A stretch of DNA of 64,000 bases from Gracilibacillus sp. YIM 98692 (GTDB lineage: Bacteria; Bacillota; Bacilli; Bacillales; Amphibacillaceae), in contig NZ_WIXM01000005.1 in assembly GCF_010993965.1 (NCBI RefSeq), forward strand, positions 124,001-188,000, written 5' to 3'. How positions within the stretch are numbered: the stretch's first letter is position 1; each line of letters starts with the position of its first letter. Made by a program: the position numbers and the translations under genes. The notes beneath the pieces were generated by a model. It made no database searches. It was not told where the DNA came from and saw nothing but the letters and a program-made list of their open reading frames with translations. This document shows positions 26,066-35,199 of this stretch, piece after piece.

Positions 26066-27602
26066 TTTAGTAGTGATGTTTACACAATGGCCGCAACCGG
26101 CATCTGCTAATATTAGCTCTGAAGTAAAGTCGCTCATTCTATATTCCAACAATGAAAATACACCGAATGAACAAGTATACGTCCTTGATCAACTCATTAG
26201 CCATTACTCCAAATCTGATATCAAAGCAGACAATGAAGTGACAGACCTAACAAACTATGATTATCTCTTTTATATAGGCTTTCATTCTAAAAGACTAGAT
26301 CGATATTTATTGGATTTAATAGAGGATTTCGATAATCCGATTATTTTTATCGGTGAAAATGTCAATCAATTACATCAAAGAATAGGTGTGACGGATACAG
26401 GTTCGACAATAGACGTAAAAACCATATCGATGATAGATTCTCAAAGGACATCAGCTTTTACAGAAGTGAAAAAAATCCGCTCCATTACCTTTGATCGAGA
26501 TATGAAAAAAGTTATAGAAGGGCAGCGGGGCAACTATTCCTACCCAATTTTTGTGACCAATGGGGTAGATTACTATTTAGCTTCACACCAATTACATGAT
26601 AAATTGATGTATTATTTATCCACTGTTTTAGCAGATGTTTTTAAAGTCGATCGTGCATCATATTTATCAGCATTTATCAAGATAGAAGCTATCCATCCAT
26701 CAACAGATATAACACATTTAACCAAAGTAACCACTTATTTAGCAGCAAATGATATACCTATTATTTTGTCCGTGTCTCCTACTTATGAAGATCCGAATAC
26801 AAAGAAAAAAAATCATTTGACTGATTCTCCTATGTTAGTGCAAAAACTATTATCCCTACAAGAACTTGGTGCAGCAATTATTTATTCCTATCCCTCCTTT
26901 TCTGAAGATATCAGTACAGAGGAAAAAAGGGAAACAGTTGAAGAAGGTTTACAAGAGTTAGCGAGTTATAAAATTTATCCGATTGCTGTCTCTTTTTCCA
27001 GTAACATGACCACTTTTACCAAAGAAGATCTGGATATAGCCAGCGAATATTTTTCTACTCTCATTGCATCTGGGAAACGATCTAACCTTAGCATCTTTAA
27101 ACATACTGCGCCCTATGTAACAAAGCCAACGTATTTGAATGATATGGTATGGATTCCGGAAACGTTAGGATATATAGAAACAAATAATACGAGTGGGGTG
27201 CTGAATATCAAGGGACAGATGAATGACCTAGCCCTTATACCTAGTGCTACCCTTGGAATGACCGTCCATTCTTATGTAGACCTGGAATACTTAGAGCAAA
27301 TGGTGAAAGAATTCGATACTGTTCTAGGGAAAAGATGGTTACATTTAAAACATTGGGACTTATCTGTGCATGCCCCCTATATATCGATCCGCTCCAATGT
27401 GAATGGGGATGTTGAAATTGATAACCAAATGTCTCTAATTCGAGAATTCACTTATCGCTATCAACTGACTGCTTTGGAAATTGTGTTGTGGAGTATTGTA
27501 CTGATTGTCAGCATTTTTATCACAGCCTTTTTGCTTTATTTAATCTATTTAAGGATATGTCTGAGAAAATCTCTTTTTTTAGAAAGGAAAAGGAATGGCT
27601 AA
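26031..27602 (+). CDS. ydaL: YdaL-like DUF2334 protein
   Basis: A 523-residue exported protein with a signal peptide (residues 1-26, ending ASA) and a C-terminal membrane segment (about 487-510) followed by a basic tail. The middle contains a DUF2334 domain, related to polysaccharide deacetylases: 'IKIEAIHPSTDITHLTKV' and 'PIILSVSPTYEDPNTKKK' around 225-270. The classic His-Asp catalytic pair is not clear to me, so catalysis is unproven. It lies between the c-di-GMP receptor and the glycosyltransferase and overlaps both, so tight co-translation is expected. Confidence 0.8.
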   Translation: MRLMNLTVMLISLVVMFTQWPQPASANISSEVKSLILYSNNENTPNEQVYVLDQLISHYSKSDIKADNEVTDLTNYDYLFYIGFHSKRLDRYLLDLIEDFDNPIIFIGENVNQLHQRIGVTDTGSTIDVKTISMIDSQRTSAFTEVKKIRSITFDRDMKKVIEGQRGNYSYPIFVTNGVDYYLASHQLHDKLMYYLSTVLADVFKVDRASYLSAFIKIEAIHPSTDITHLTKVTTYLAANDIPIILSVSPTYEDPNTKKKNHLTDSPMLVQKLLSLQELGAAIIYSYPSFSEDISTEEKRETVEEGLQELASYKIYPIAVSFSSNMTTFTKEDLDIASEYFSTLIASGKRSNLSIFKHTAPYVTKPTYLNDMVWIPETLGYIETNNTSGVLNIKGQMNDLALIPSATLGMTVHSYVDLEYLEQMVKEFDTVLGKRWLHLKHWDLSVHAPYISIRSNVNGDVEIDNQMSLIREFTYRYQLTALEIVLWSIVLIVSIFITAFLLYLIYLRICLRKSLFLERKRNG

Positions 27603-28860
27603 TACACTTTTTATCATTGCTCTATCGATTATTTGGATGATGCTCTTATATCACATGTTCCTGATGCAAGGGGGATATTTACATTACTTAAGATATGCAA
27701 AGCCAATCGTTCAATGGAATGAAAAACTAGAGACTCATTTGTTGCCTACAGTCAGTATTTTAATCCCTGCACATAATGAAGAAGTAGTAATGGAACGGAC
27801 GATCAAAGCCATGGTGAAACTAAACTACCCTAAAGATAAGTTAGAAATCATTATTGTGAACGACAATTCATCAGACGGGACTGGTGAAATTATTGAATAT
27901 TATCATTCCCTTTATTCGTACATCATTCCTGTTCATGTAGAACCAAGCGAAGCAGGAAAAGGAAAATCTGGAGCATTAAATCAAGGATTTAAGGTGTCAA
28001 CAGGTGAAATGATTGCTGTGTATGATGCGGATAATACACCAGAGAGTATGGCGATTTATTATCTCGCTCTGGCTATGGTAAATGATCCGAAGGCTGGAGC
28101 CATTGTTGGGAAATTCCGTGTGAACAATGCAGGGAAAAATTTACTTACTCGTTTTATTAACATCGAAACACTCTGTTTTCAATGGATGGCACAAGCTGGA
28201 CGATGGTTTTGGTTCCACATTGCTACTATACCAGGAACGAACTTCGCTATCAGAAGGTCGATACTGGAAGAGTTAGAAGGATGGGATGTCAAAGCATTAG
28301 CAGAAGATACAGAATTGACGATACGTGTGTATAACTTAGGCTATTATATTCGTTTTTTTCCAGCAGCTACTACATGGGAACAAGAGCCTGAACATTGGAA
28401 GGTTTGGTGGAAGCAGCGTACAAGGTGGGCAAGAGGAAATCAATATGTTGTCATCAAGTTTTTATTTCGATTTCTCAATTTGGATAGAAAATCGATCGTC
28501 TTTGACTTAATCTATTTCTTTTTTACTTATTTTCTATTTTTCTTTGGCGTGATTCTCTCTGGTTCGATATTCGCTATCAACTTGTTTGTTGATTTAGAGT
28601 TAGAGCTAGGCTTTATTTCGATGATACTTTGGATATTGGCCTATTTATTGTATATAACCGAGGTAATGATTGCATTAAGTATTGAAAAAGATCAAATGAG
28701 CAAAAGGAATTTTATTACGGTCCTCTTTATGTATTTTACTTACTCACAATTATGGATAGCATTGGTCGTCTATGCTTTATATTTAGAAACAAAACGAGTT
28801 CTCTTTAAAGAAGAGATGAAGTGGTATAAAACAGAGCGATTCGATCACAAACGACCGTAA
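27595..28860 (+). CDS. ydaM: YdaM-like processive glycosyltransferase family 2
   Basis: A 421-residue membrane glycosyltransferase of the cellulose-synthase/hyaluronan-synthase type. The catalytic motifs are complete: 'VNDNSSDGT' and 'YDADNTPES' (DxD) for the nucleotide sugar, 'ALAEDTELTIRV' (TED-type base) and 'KQRTRWARGN' (Q-x-x-R-W). One N-terminal and about four C-terminal membrane helices form the translocation path. It should polymerise and export the exopolysaccharide with YdaN, stimulated by YdaK. No PilZ domain is present, consistent with c-di-GMP sensing by the separate YdaK. ATG 27595 overlaps ydaL by 8 bases. Confidence 0.9.
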   Translation: MANTLFIIALSIIWMMLLYHMFLMQGGYLHYLRYAKPIVQWNEKLETHLLPTVSILIPAHNEEVVMERTIKAMVKLNYPKDKLEIIIVNDNSSDGTGEIIEYYHSLYSYIIPVHVEPSEAGKGKSGALNQGFKVSTGEMIAVYDADNTPESMAIYYLALAMVNDPKAGAIVGKFRVNNAGKNLLTRFINIETLCFQWMAQAGRWFWFHIATIPGTNFAIRRSILEELEGWDVKALAEDTELTIRVYNLGYYIRFFPAATTWEQEPEHWKVWWKQRTRWARGNQYVVIKFLFRFLNLDRKSIVFDLIYFFFTYFLFFFGVILSGSIFAINLFVDLELELGFISMILWILAYLLYITEVMIALSIEKDQMSKRNFITVLFMYFTYSQLWIALVVYALYLETKRVLFKEEMKWYKTERFDHKRP

Positions 28861-28886
28861 AGCTTATATAAAGGCAGGAGATCTTG

Positions 28887-31307
28887 ATGAGTAATGCTAA
28901 CAATGACGAAAATCTATATCAAAACCTATCCAGAAAGGCCACGTATGCGAAAAACAAAAAGAGAAAGTGGATATGGCTAACACCTTTTATAATGCTTATA
29001 AGTTGTGGTTTGATTTATCTTGTTATCTTATATGGTGACAAAATGATGACGTATATCGAAACTAGTGTTCCTTTTGTTCAGGGCGATGTAGAATCTAAAA
29101 ATGGCGAAATGCTCACACACGATAATGAAGAATCAGACCAACCATCTTCAGAAGATCCGCCAATAGGAGAGGCAACAATAGATCAAGCAGACCGTGAAGA
29201 TCAAAACCCTAATTACGATTTAAACCTTATTTCAAATGAGGATCAAGATGAGTCAAAAACTACACCTCAAAATCAAGGGGAAATCATTTTATTTGGTGAA
29301 GAGGATATGACCTTAAAGGGTGTTAATGGGAACCGTGATTTTTATTTTACATTACCACTAAGTACGGTTGGTGAGGACAGTTATGTGGAATTAACCATCA
29401 GTTCCTCTGATTTATTGATAAGAGATCTCTCTTCCTTCACTGTTTTAATCAATGATCGGCCGATAAAGAGTTACTCCTTTCAAGATAAGCTTGAATTTAG
29501 AACGTTTAATATTCCACTTGATAAAGAATTTTTTGTGGATGGTGTGAACAAGGTTTCCCTTCAAGCACGATTATATATACATGCAAACTACTGTTTAGAT
29601 CAGACAGATCCTGCTAATTGGATGGTTTTACACAAAACTTCCTATGCATTTATTGATACAAAAGAAACAACCATTACTGATGATTTATTAAATAGTTATC
29701 CGTATCCATTTATTACGTCAGGAGCACAGGAGGAAGTTCATACGTCAATCGTGATTCCTGACAATAGCGATGAGGATATAATGAAAACAGCATTAGACCT
29801 TAGTCAACATTTATCTCGAAAAACGGTTAGCCAGCAACTTGTACCTGTTCGCTTTGAAACGGAATGGTACCCTGCAACGGAACAAGATCATGTCATTGCA
29901 ATTGGCACAATGGATGCATGGTCGGGAGAAATGGCAAAAAGGATGACATTTAAAGATATGTCGTTACACCCAGATGAGCTTTACTTAAATAACACGATTG
30001 AGAAAACAGATAACAAAATAAGACAAATATTGTTTGTGTCTGCTAATAATAACGAGACATTAATAGAAAAGGCCTCCTTACTGATGAATGAACAGATAAC
30101 CGAGCAATTAACGGGAAATGCCATCAAAATTACGAGTATGCCATCTGTGGAAAAAGAGGAGGTAAGGGAAGATCTGGCACTTCCTATTGTGGATGAGTCT
30201 CTTGTTTTAGACGATACACAATTATCGACACAAACATTCTATCTATCTATTCCTCCTTATCAGACTATTCAAGGTGATGGAACCTTTTATTTATCACTTC
30301 GAGCATCGCCAGTTTTAAGAGAATGGGAGAATACAGAATTCAAGGATCAGCTCGGTCTGACTGTTTATGTAAATGATCAACCTTATACCGTTCCATTAAC
30401 TAATCTTCTAGCAGAAGACACAACAGAAGTAGAAAAGTATGATTACTCATTCTCTATTCCGAAAGAACAGCTTGTTAATCAAGAGATCGTGACTGTCAGT
30501 TTTGAATTTAACTATCCATACACTCCAGATGGTTGTAGGCAAAGTTATAAAAGCGGCAATTGGGTCACCATTGAAGAGGATAGTAATTTGGATATTCCTT
30601 ATGAAATAGAGAGAGCTCTTTCTTTACATCACTGGCCAACACCGCTTTTTCGCCAGGGGGAAAAAGCTTATGATGATGTAGTCTTTATCTTGCCAAAAAA
30701 TTTACAGAAAAACAGCTTGAAACAATTGTCTTTGATTGTCCATAACCTGTCAAGATACAGTTCGTTTAATAATTTCAGTGTTGTCATAGGAGATGTTGGT
30801 GATTTAAGTGATCATACACGATCAAATTCTCACTTAATTTTTTTTAAGGGAGCAAATGATAGTTTTGCTTCCGTACATGAAGGCTTAGTCGTTCCATGGA
30901 GCAAAAAAGATGGGGTAGATTTATCTCCTTTTGGATTCATAACAGAAACAGTGAGCTATGTTTCTTGGATACAACCTTCTTATTGGAACAACGATAAAGC
31001 AATGGTATTTTTTCATTCGACGGATGATGAACAGAGTGATAGTCCATATATCCATGAAAAATTCTTTGATCTCTTAGGAGAGGTTGATCAATCTAAAAAT
31101 AATACGATGAGCGTTGTCAATAAAGCGAATCAATTATTTACTTTTAATGATAAAAACAGGAACGATGATCAAGGGAGAATAACAAGTGTCTCCAATCGTG
31201 ATATCATGATCGTTATCATTATTTTCAGTGCTGTTATTTTATTAACTGTCTTGCTCTTATGGATATTTTGGAGGCGTAAAAAAAAGAGAGGGGAGTATAA
31301 CTATTAA
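28887..31307 (+). CDS. ydaN: YdaN-like BcsB-type exopolysaccharide subunit
   Basis: An 806-residue protein with an N-terminal membrane helix (about 27-48), a long acidic linker (60-130), a large extracellular region of BcsB-like jelly-roll and flavodoxin-like repeats (about 135-755) and a C-terminal membrane helix (about 773-795) with a basic tail. 'CLDQTDPANWMVLHKTS' is the BcsB-style carbohydrate-binding signature, and its counterpart in the second half is 'GCRQSYKSGNWVTI'. It pairs with the YdaM synthase to guide the polymer outward. ATG 28887 is preferred to TTG 28884; AGGAG lies 6 bases upstream. Last gene of the operon. Confidence 0.88.
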   Translation: MSNANNDENLYQNLSRKATYAKNKKRKWIWLTPFIMLISCGLIYLVILYGDKMMTYIETSVPFVQGDVESKNGEMLTHDNEESDQPSSEDPPIGEATIDQADREDQNPNYDLNLISNEDQDESKTTPQNQGEIILFGEEDMTLKGVNGNRDFYFTLPLSTVGEDSYVELTISSSDLLIRDLSSFTVLINDRPIKSYSFQDKLEFRTFNIPLDKEFFVDGVNKVSLQARLYIHANYCLDQTDPANWMVLHKTSYAFIDTKETTITDDLLNSYPYPFITSGAQEEVHTSIVIPDNSDEDIMKTALDLSQHLSRKTVSQQLVPVRFETEWYPATEQDHVIAIGTMDAWSGEMAKRMTFKDMSLHPDELYLNNTIEKTDNKIRQILFVSANNNETLIEKASLLMNEQITEQLTGNAIKITSMPSVEKEEVREDLALPIVDESLVLDDTQLSTQTFYLSIPPYQTIQGDGTFYLSLRASPVLREWENTEFKDQLGLTVYVNDQPYTVPLTNLLAEDTTEVEKYDYSFSIPKEQLVNQEIVTVSFEFNYPYTPDGCRQSYKSGNWVTIEEDSNLDIPYEIERALSLHHWPTPLFRQGEKAYDDVVFILPKNLQKNSLKQLSLIVHNLSRYSSFNNFSVVIGDVGDLSDHTRSNSHLIFFKGANDSFASVHEGLVVPWSKKDGVDLSPFGFITETVSYVSWIQPSYWNNDKAMVFFHSTDDEQSDSPYIHEKFFDLLGEVDQSKNNTMSVVNKANQLFTFNDKNRNDDQGRITSVSNRDIMIVIIIFSAVILLTVLLLWIFWRRKKKRGEYNY

Positions 31308-31328
31308 GTATATTCCTTTGGGTCCATC

Positions 31329-31357
31329 TAGACAAATTCAAGGGGATTTGGTAAAAT
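31329..31357 (+). promoter_or_regulatory. Promoter of the manganese riboswitch-terC transcript
   Basis: TAGACA (31329-31334), a 17-base spacer and TAAAAT (31352-31357) are placed so that transcription would begin just before the riboswitch. Confidence 0.55.
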
Positions 31358-31373
31358 TGTAAGAAGTGTAATA

Positions 31374-31490
31374 GGGGAGTAGCTTTTACAGTAATTGTCG
31401 TCACTTCAGAGTAAAGTCATTTACTCTCGGCATTACTGGCGACCAAGAGTTGTTAGCAAGACCTTTGCCAAATACGGCAGAGGTCTTTTT
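31374..31490 (+). ncRNA. yybP-ykoY manganese riboswitch with terminator
   Basis: The leader opens with GGGGAGTAGC (31374-31383), continues through GTCGTCA and a GGCGACCAAGAG block, and ends with the expression-platform terminator AAGACCTTTGCC (31458-31469) against GGCAGAGGTCTT (31476-31487) followed by six T bases. This order is that of the yybP-ykoY family, a Mn2+-sensing riboswitch, and it sits before a YkoY-type TerC gene, its known partner. Mn2+ binding is expected to prevent the terminator and allow expression, as in the B. subtilis case. Confidence 0.9.
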
Positions 31491-31541
31491 TATGTCGTTA
31501 AAACGATCTTAAGTAAGCTTCGTTTGAGAGGAGAATGGAAA

Positions 31542-32336
31542 TTGGAGTCAATTTGGTTAGAGTATGGATGGACATTGTTAATACTGATTGCTTTAGAAGG
31601 TCTATTGTCTGCTGACAATGCACTGGTTCTAGCTGTCATAGCTAAGCATTTACCGGAAGATCAGAAAAAAAGAGCCATAAACTATGGGATTATCGGAGCA
31701 TTCATCTTTAGGTTCGGAGCTATTTTTGCCATATCCTTTTTAGCGAATGTATGGCAGGTCCAAGCAATTGGTGCAGCTTACCTAATATACTTAGGACTAA
31801 AACATATTATTGGTACTTATTTTGGTTCAAAAGAAGATACGGAAGAAGAGGGAGAAGTACCTAAAGGGAAAGGATTTTGGCCAACTGTAGCCAAGATTGG
31901 TGTCGCAGATCTTGCTTTTGCAATCGATTCCATTCTTGCAGCTGTAGCCCTTGCGATAGCTCTACCTGAGTCACCGCTTCCATCTTTTGGTGGGATGGAT
32001 GGAGCCAAATTTGGAGTTATCGTTATCGCAGCCATTGCAGGTCTTGTCCTGATTAAATTTGCAGCGACTTGGTTTGTCAAACTTCTGCAAGTGCGTCCAG
32101 GATTAGAAACTGTTGCATACTTAATCGTAGGTTGGGTCGGCGTAAAGCTTGCTGTTATTACACTTTCCCATAAACATGTAGGTTTCTTAGATGAACACTT
32201 TCCTCATAGTTTAGGATGGTCCATTACTTTCTGGAGTGTTTTACTACTAACTGCAGTTGGAGGTTGGTTCTTGTCAGGTAAAAAATCAGAGGAAGATTAT
32301 GAAAATAACCAGGAATCAAAGGCATCTGCTAATTAG
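31542..32336 (+). CDS. ykoY: TerC/YkoY family membrane protein
   Basis: A 264-residue membrane protein with seven or more helices. The TerC signature 'LIALEGLLSADNALVLA' lies in helix 1 (about 12-28) and the second acidic pair in 'GVADLAFAIDSILAAVALA'; the conserved Asp residues probably bind metal in the membrane. Members export Mn2+ or supply metal to secreted enzymes. TTG 31542 is chosen: GAGAGGAG precedes it and the product then starts like B. subtilis YkoY. The frame opens back to 31395, but that part is the riboswitch and should not be translated. Confidence 0.88.
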   Translation: MESIWLEYGWTLLILIALEGLLSADNALVLAVIAKHLPEDQKKRAINYGIIGAFIFRFGAIFAISFLANVWQVQAIGAAYLIYLGLKHIIGTYFGSKEDTEEEGEVPKGKGFWPTVAKIGVADLAFAIDSILAAVALAIALPESPLPSFGGMDGAKFGVIVIAAIAGLVLIKFAATWFVKLLQVRPGLETVAYLIVGWVGVKLAVITLSHKHVGFLDEHFPHSLGWSITFWSVLLLTAVGGWFLSGKKSEEDYENNQESKASAN

Positions 32337-32411
32337 GTCCTGTCACCTCTTGGGTTTGGATTATTATTTTGTCGAATAAAAGCGATATTCAAGGCGGTAC
32401 GATCAGAAAAT

Positions 32412-32447
32412 AAAAACCTGCTCATTATTTTAAGCAGGTTTTTATTT
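32412..32447. terminator. Bidirectional terminator
   Basis: AAAAACCTGCT (32412-32422) pairs with AGCAGGTTTTT (32433-32443), between the convergent terC-like and GH18 genes. Confidence 0.85.
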
Positions 32448-33974
32448 TAAATCTTCATATATTTTGGTTAATAATACTCTATCAGGATCCTGGCTAAGCT
32501 CCCACATCATGGCACCGCCTAATTCCATCGATTGGATATAAGATGTTTTATGGCCTATTGATTCAACATCATCATAGCTTATGAACGTGGAATCATTAGA
32601 TAAATAAGGAGTCTTCGAATCACTTTCCCACTGACGCCTAAATTCATTTTTATTCAGATAGTTTTCTTCAATAGATGCATACCCGACCGATTTTCCATCT
32701 GAGAAAGGTTGATACAAGCCTGAAGAAGCTTCGTCTACTTGATTATAAACTCTGCCGTAAAAAGGTATTCCTATCACCATTTTTTCAGTTGGTACACCTC
32801 TATTAATATAAGTTTCAACAGCGTCTTGTACACTCCACTCCTGAGCAAATTTGCTGTCTGGGTCCTTGTGTAATGGAGCATTTAGACCAGTAATTTGATC
32901 CCATTCGCCATGGATATCATATGTCATCAATTGAATGTAATCAACATATTGGTGAAGCTTATCTAACTCCATATTTGCTGCATGGTGACTGCTTACGCCT
33001 GCTGCTATAGTTAACAGATAATCCTTTCCGTCTTTTTCACTTTGAGCATCTAATGTTTCACGAATTTTTTTCAATAATAGCGTATAATTTTGTTTATCTT
33101 CTGGACGATTTGTATTGCCTGCTTTTCCACCACTAACAGGATATTCCCAATCAAGATCAACGCCATCAAAACCGTATTGAAGCATAAAGTCTAATACACT
33201 ATCTGCAAAGGTGGTTCTTGATTCTTCGGTTAGGGCGACATCAGAGAATTTATCAGACCATGTCCAGCCACCTACAGAAATCAATGTTTTTAAGTGGGGA
33301 TGTTGTTCTTTTAGCTTGTTTAATTGATGGAAATTTCCTTTGAGTTCTTGGGTTTCGGTATCACCAGGGAACGGTTGTTGTGTATCTGCCCAAGGATCTC
33401 CTACTTTCATTTTCCCGTCTTCGGAGATGTTAGCAAATGCGTAATTGATGTGTGTTAGTTTACTAGCATCAATGTCTGTCACCTGGTATTCTGAATAAGT
33501 AGCCCAACTCGCGTAATAGCCCACACGCTTATAATTTTGTTGTGCTGCCTCGACAGGGGAAGTGTTATCTACCAGAACTGATTTAGAAACTTCACTTGTT
33601 TGATTAGCCGTGTCATAAGCAACGACTTTTATATGTTGAACCCCATCAGGAACCCACGGATCAGTCGTCCAGTCAATCGTGTAAGGGGCTGATGTGACGG
33701 TTTTGATTAAATAGTTCCCACCTTCGCTATAGAATTCTGCTTTACTAATTCCGTTGTCGTCTGAAGCCTTAACAGATAATTCTACCGTTCCTTTTATCGT
33801 TTGATTGTCTTCAGCGATAGGGGAAACAGTTATATCACTTATGCTTGGGGCCTTATCTACTGTTGTACTTTGTGTATTTGCTACTTTAGTATTATTTATA
33901 AGTACTACAAATAATAGGAATACGAATAAGAGACTAGAGAACAATATTAGGTGATGTTTTCCTCTTCGTTGCAT
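32442..33974 (-). CDS. GH18 family glycosidase (chitinase-like), membrane-anchored or secreted
   Basis: A 510-residue exported protein: a membrane segment at residues 8-29, a bacterial Ig-like domain at about 42-138 ('IKGTVELSVKASDDNGISKAEFY'), then a GH18 TIM barrel at about 148-508. The catalytic DxxDxDxE motif is intact as DGVDLDWE (270-277), and 'ISVGGWTWSDKF' is the other GH18 signature strand. It should cleave beta-1,4-GlcNAc bonds in chitin or wall glycans. ATG 33974 follows GAAAGGA; the longer frame to 34040 has no binding site. No chitin-binding module is seen, so the natural substrate is open. Confidence 0.9.
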   Translation of the reverse strand: MQRRGKHHLILFSSLLFVFLLFVVLINNTKVANTQSTTVDKAPSISDITVSPIAEDNQTIKGTVELSVKASDDNGISKAEFYSEGGNYLIKTVTSAPYTIDWTTDPWVPDGVQHIKVVAYDTANQTSEVSKSVLVDNTSPVEAAQQNYKRVGYYASWATYSEYQVTDIDASKLTHINYAFANISEDGKMKVGDPWADTQQPFPGDTETQELKGNFHQLNKLKEQHPHLKTLISVGGWTWSDKFSDVALTEESRTTFADSVLDFMLQYGFDGVDLDWEYPVSGGKAGNTNRPEDKQNYTLLLKKIRETLDAQSEKDGKDYLLTIAAGVSSHHAANMELDKLHQYVDYIQLMTYDIHGEWDQITGLNAPLHKDPDSKFAQEWSVQDAVETYINRGVPTEKMVIGIPFYGRVYNQVDEASSGLYQPFSDGKSVGYASIEENYLNKNEFRRQWESDSKTPYLSNDSTFISYDDVESIGHKTSYIQSMELGGAMMWELSQDPDRVLLTKIYEDLK

Positions 33975-34118
33975 TCTATTATCCTTTCTATTAGATTCAC
34001 TATCCCCTATTTTAATATGTAAATGGTTAAAGGACTTCAAGTAAATGTTGGGAATACGATTTATATGTGAAGTGTCTGTATATGATTTTTCGAAGATATT
34101 CTTTTCGGAAAATTATTT

Positions 34119-35015
34119 TTAGTGAATAGCCCGATATTCCTTTGGTGTCATGCCAACTTGTTTTTTGAAAATTCTATTAAAATGGCTAATATCATTAAAA
34201 CCGCAATCAAAAGCAATAGTTGCGATCTTCTTTTGAGATTTTTGAAGCTCGACACAGGCGTATTGAATTTGCACACTATGCTTGTATTCAATTAATGTTT
34301 TACCAGTATGTTCTTTGAATTTGGCTGTTAGAGAGGATACACTCATTCCATAGGTTTGGCCAAGATGGGAAAGTTTTAATGGATGATCGCTGTGTTCTTT
34401 TAAATATTGTGTAATCGAATGAATCGCTTCTTTATCACTCATGATAACACTATTATCTGATTGGTTCAGTGTATGATACCGGCTTAATAGCACAAGTATT
34501 TCAATTAATCTAGTTTTTATAATGAGTTCAAAACCATCTTCTTGTTCTTGATATTCATGATGAATCGTATCTAAATGTCGTTCTATTTCTATTTTTTGTG
34601 AAGTGTGAAGAGGTAAATATGGGATAAAAGATGCGTTTTTACGTAGAAAAGGGATTAAATAAAACAAGTTAACAAATGATGGAATGGCATTAAGAATAGC
34701 AAGTTCTTTACCTAAAAAATTCTTGCTAAATAGCACATTATAAACAATGGTATCTTGATGTGTCGAGGGATTAAAACGATGATAGACCTCGGGTTCAATA
34801 ATAAAGACATTCCCCGCTGATAATGGATATGCTTGGTTTTCCATATAGTGAGTTGCATTTCCTTCCACTACAAACACGAGCTCAAAGAAATCATGATTAT
34901 GGGGAGGAATCGGCTTTTCTTTTGAAATAAAGTATTGATGAATATGAAAAGGAAATGCAGGTTTGGAAAAAAATTGCTCACCGAGAAGTGTTGAAACATT
35001 ATGTTGATTTGCCAT
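34119..35015 (-). CDS. AraC family transcriptional regulator
   Basis: A 298-residue regulator with an N-terminal cupin sensor ('HNHDFFELVFVVEGNATHYM', about 38-57) and a C-terminal double helix-turn-helix of the AraC type (about 195-295, ending 'FNDISHFNRIFKKQVGMTPKEYR'). Such proteins respond to sugars. It is divergent from the PhyH gene at 35200 and shares a 184-base gap with it, so it probably controls that gene or itself. The start ATG 35015 follows TTGGAGTGG. Confidence 0.88.
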   Translation of the reverse strand: MANQHNVSTLLGEQFFSKPAFPFHIHQYFISKEKPIPPHNHDFFELVFVVEGNATHYMENQAYPLSAGNVFIIEPEVYHRFNPSTHQDTIVYNVLFSKNFLGKELAILNAIPSFVNLFYLIPFLRKNASFIPYLPLHTSQKIEIERHLDTIHHEYQEQEDGFELIIKTRLIEILVLLSRYHTLNQSDNSVIMSDKEAIHSITQYLKEHSDHPLKLSHLGQTYGMSVSSLTAKFKEHTGKTLIEYKHSVQIQYACVELQKSQKKIATIAFDCGFNDISHFNRIFKKQVGMTPKEYRAIH

Positions 35016-35056
35016 AAAACCACTCCAAGAAAAGGATATTCTGTACTATATCATTA

Positions 35057-35070
35057 TGTAAGCGTTTTAT
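35057..35070. promoter_or_regulatory. cre-like site in the AraC-PhyH divergent gap
   Basis: TGTAAGCGTTTTAT fits the cre consensus at 12 of 14 positions (final CA missing). The same ten-base start TGTAAGCGTT occurs before the isomerase gene at 45714. Confidence 0.4.
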
Positions 35071-35199
35071 CAAATGAGAACCTTTTTTTGTTTGGCAAAT
35101 CGTCCTATATGAAAAGTAAATCGACCAAGTAAATCAATCAAGACCAATATAAACTATAAAGTAAGTTACATTAAACAACCTTTTAGGGGGAATGTATTC

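Noticed and set aside
31395-31541. N-terminal extension of the TerC protein
   Set aside because: The bases form the manganese riboswitch and its terminator, and the residues do not look like the family.
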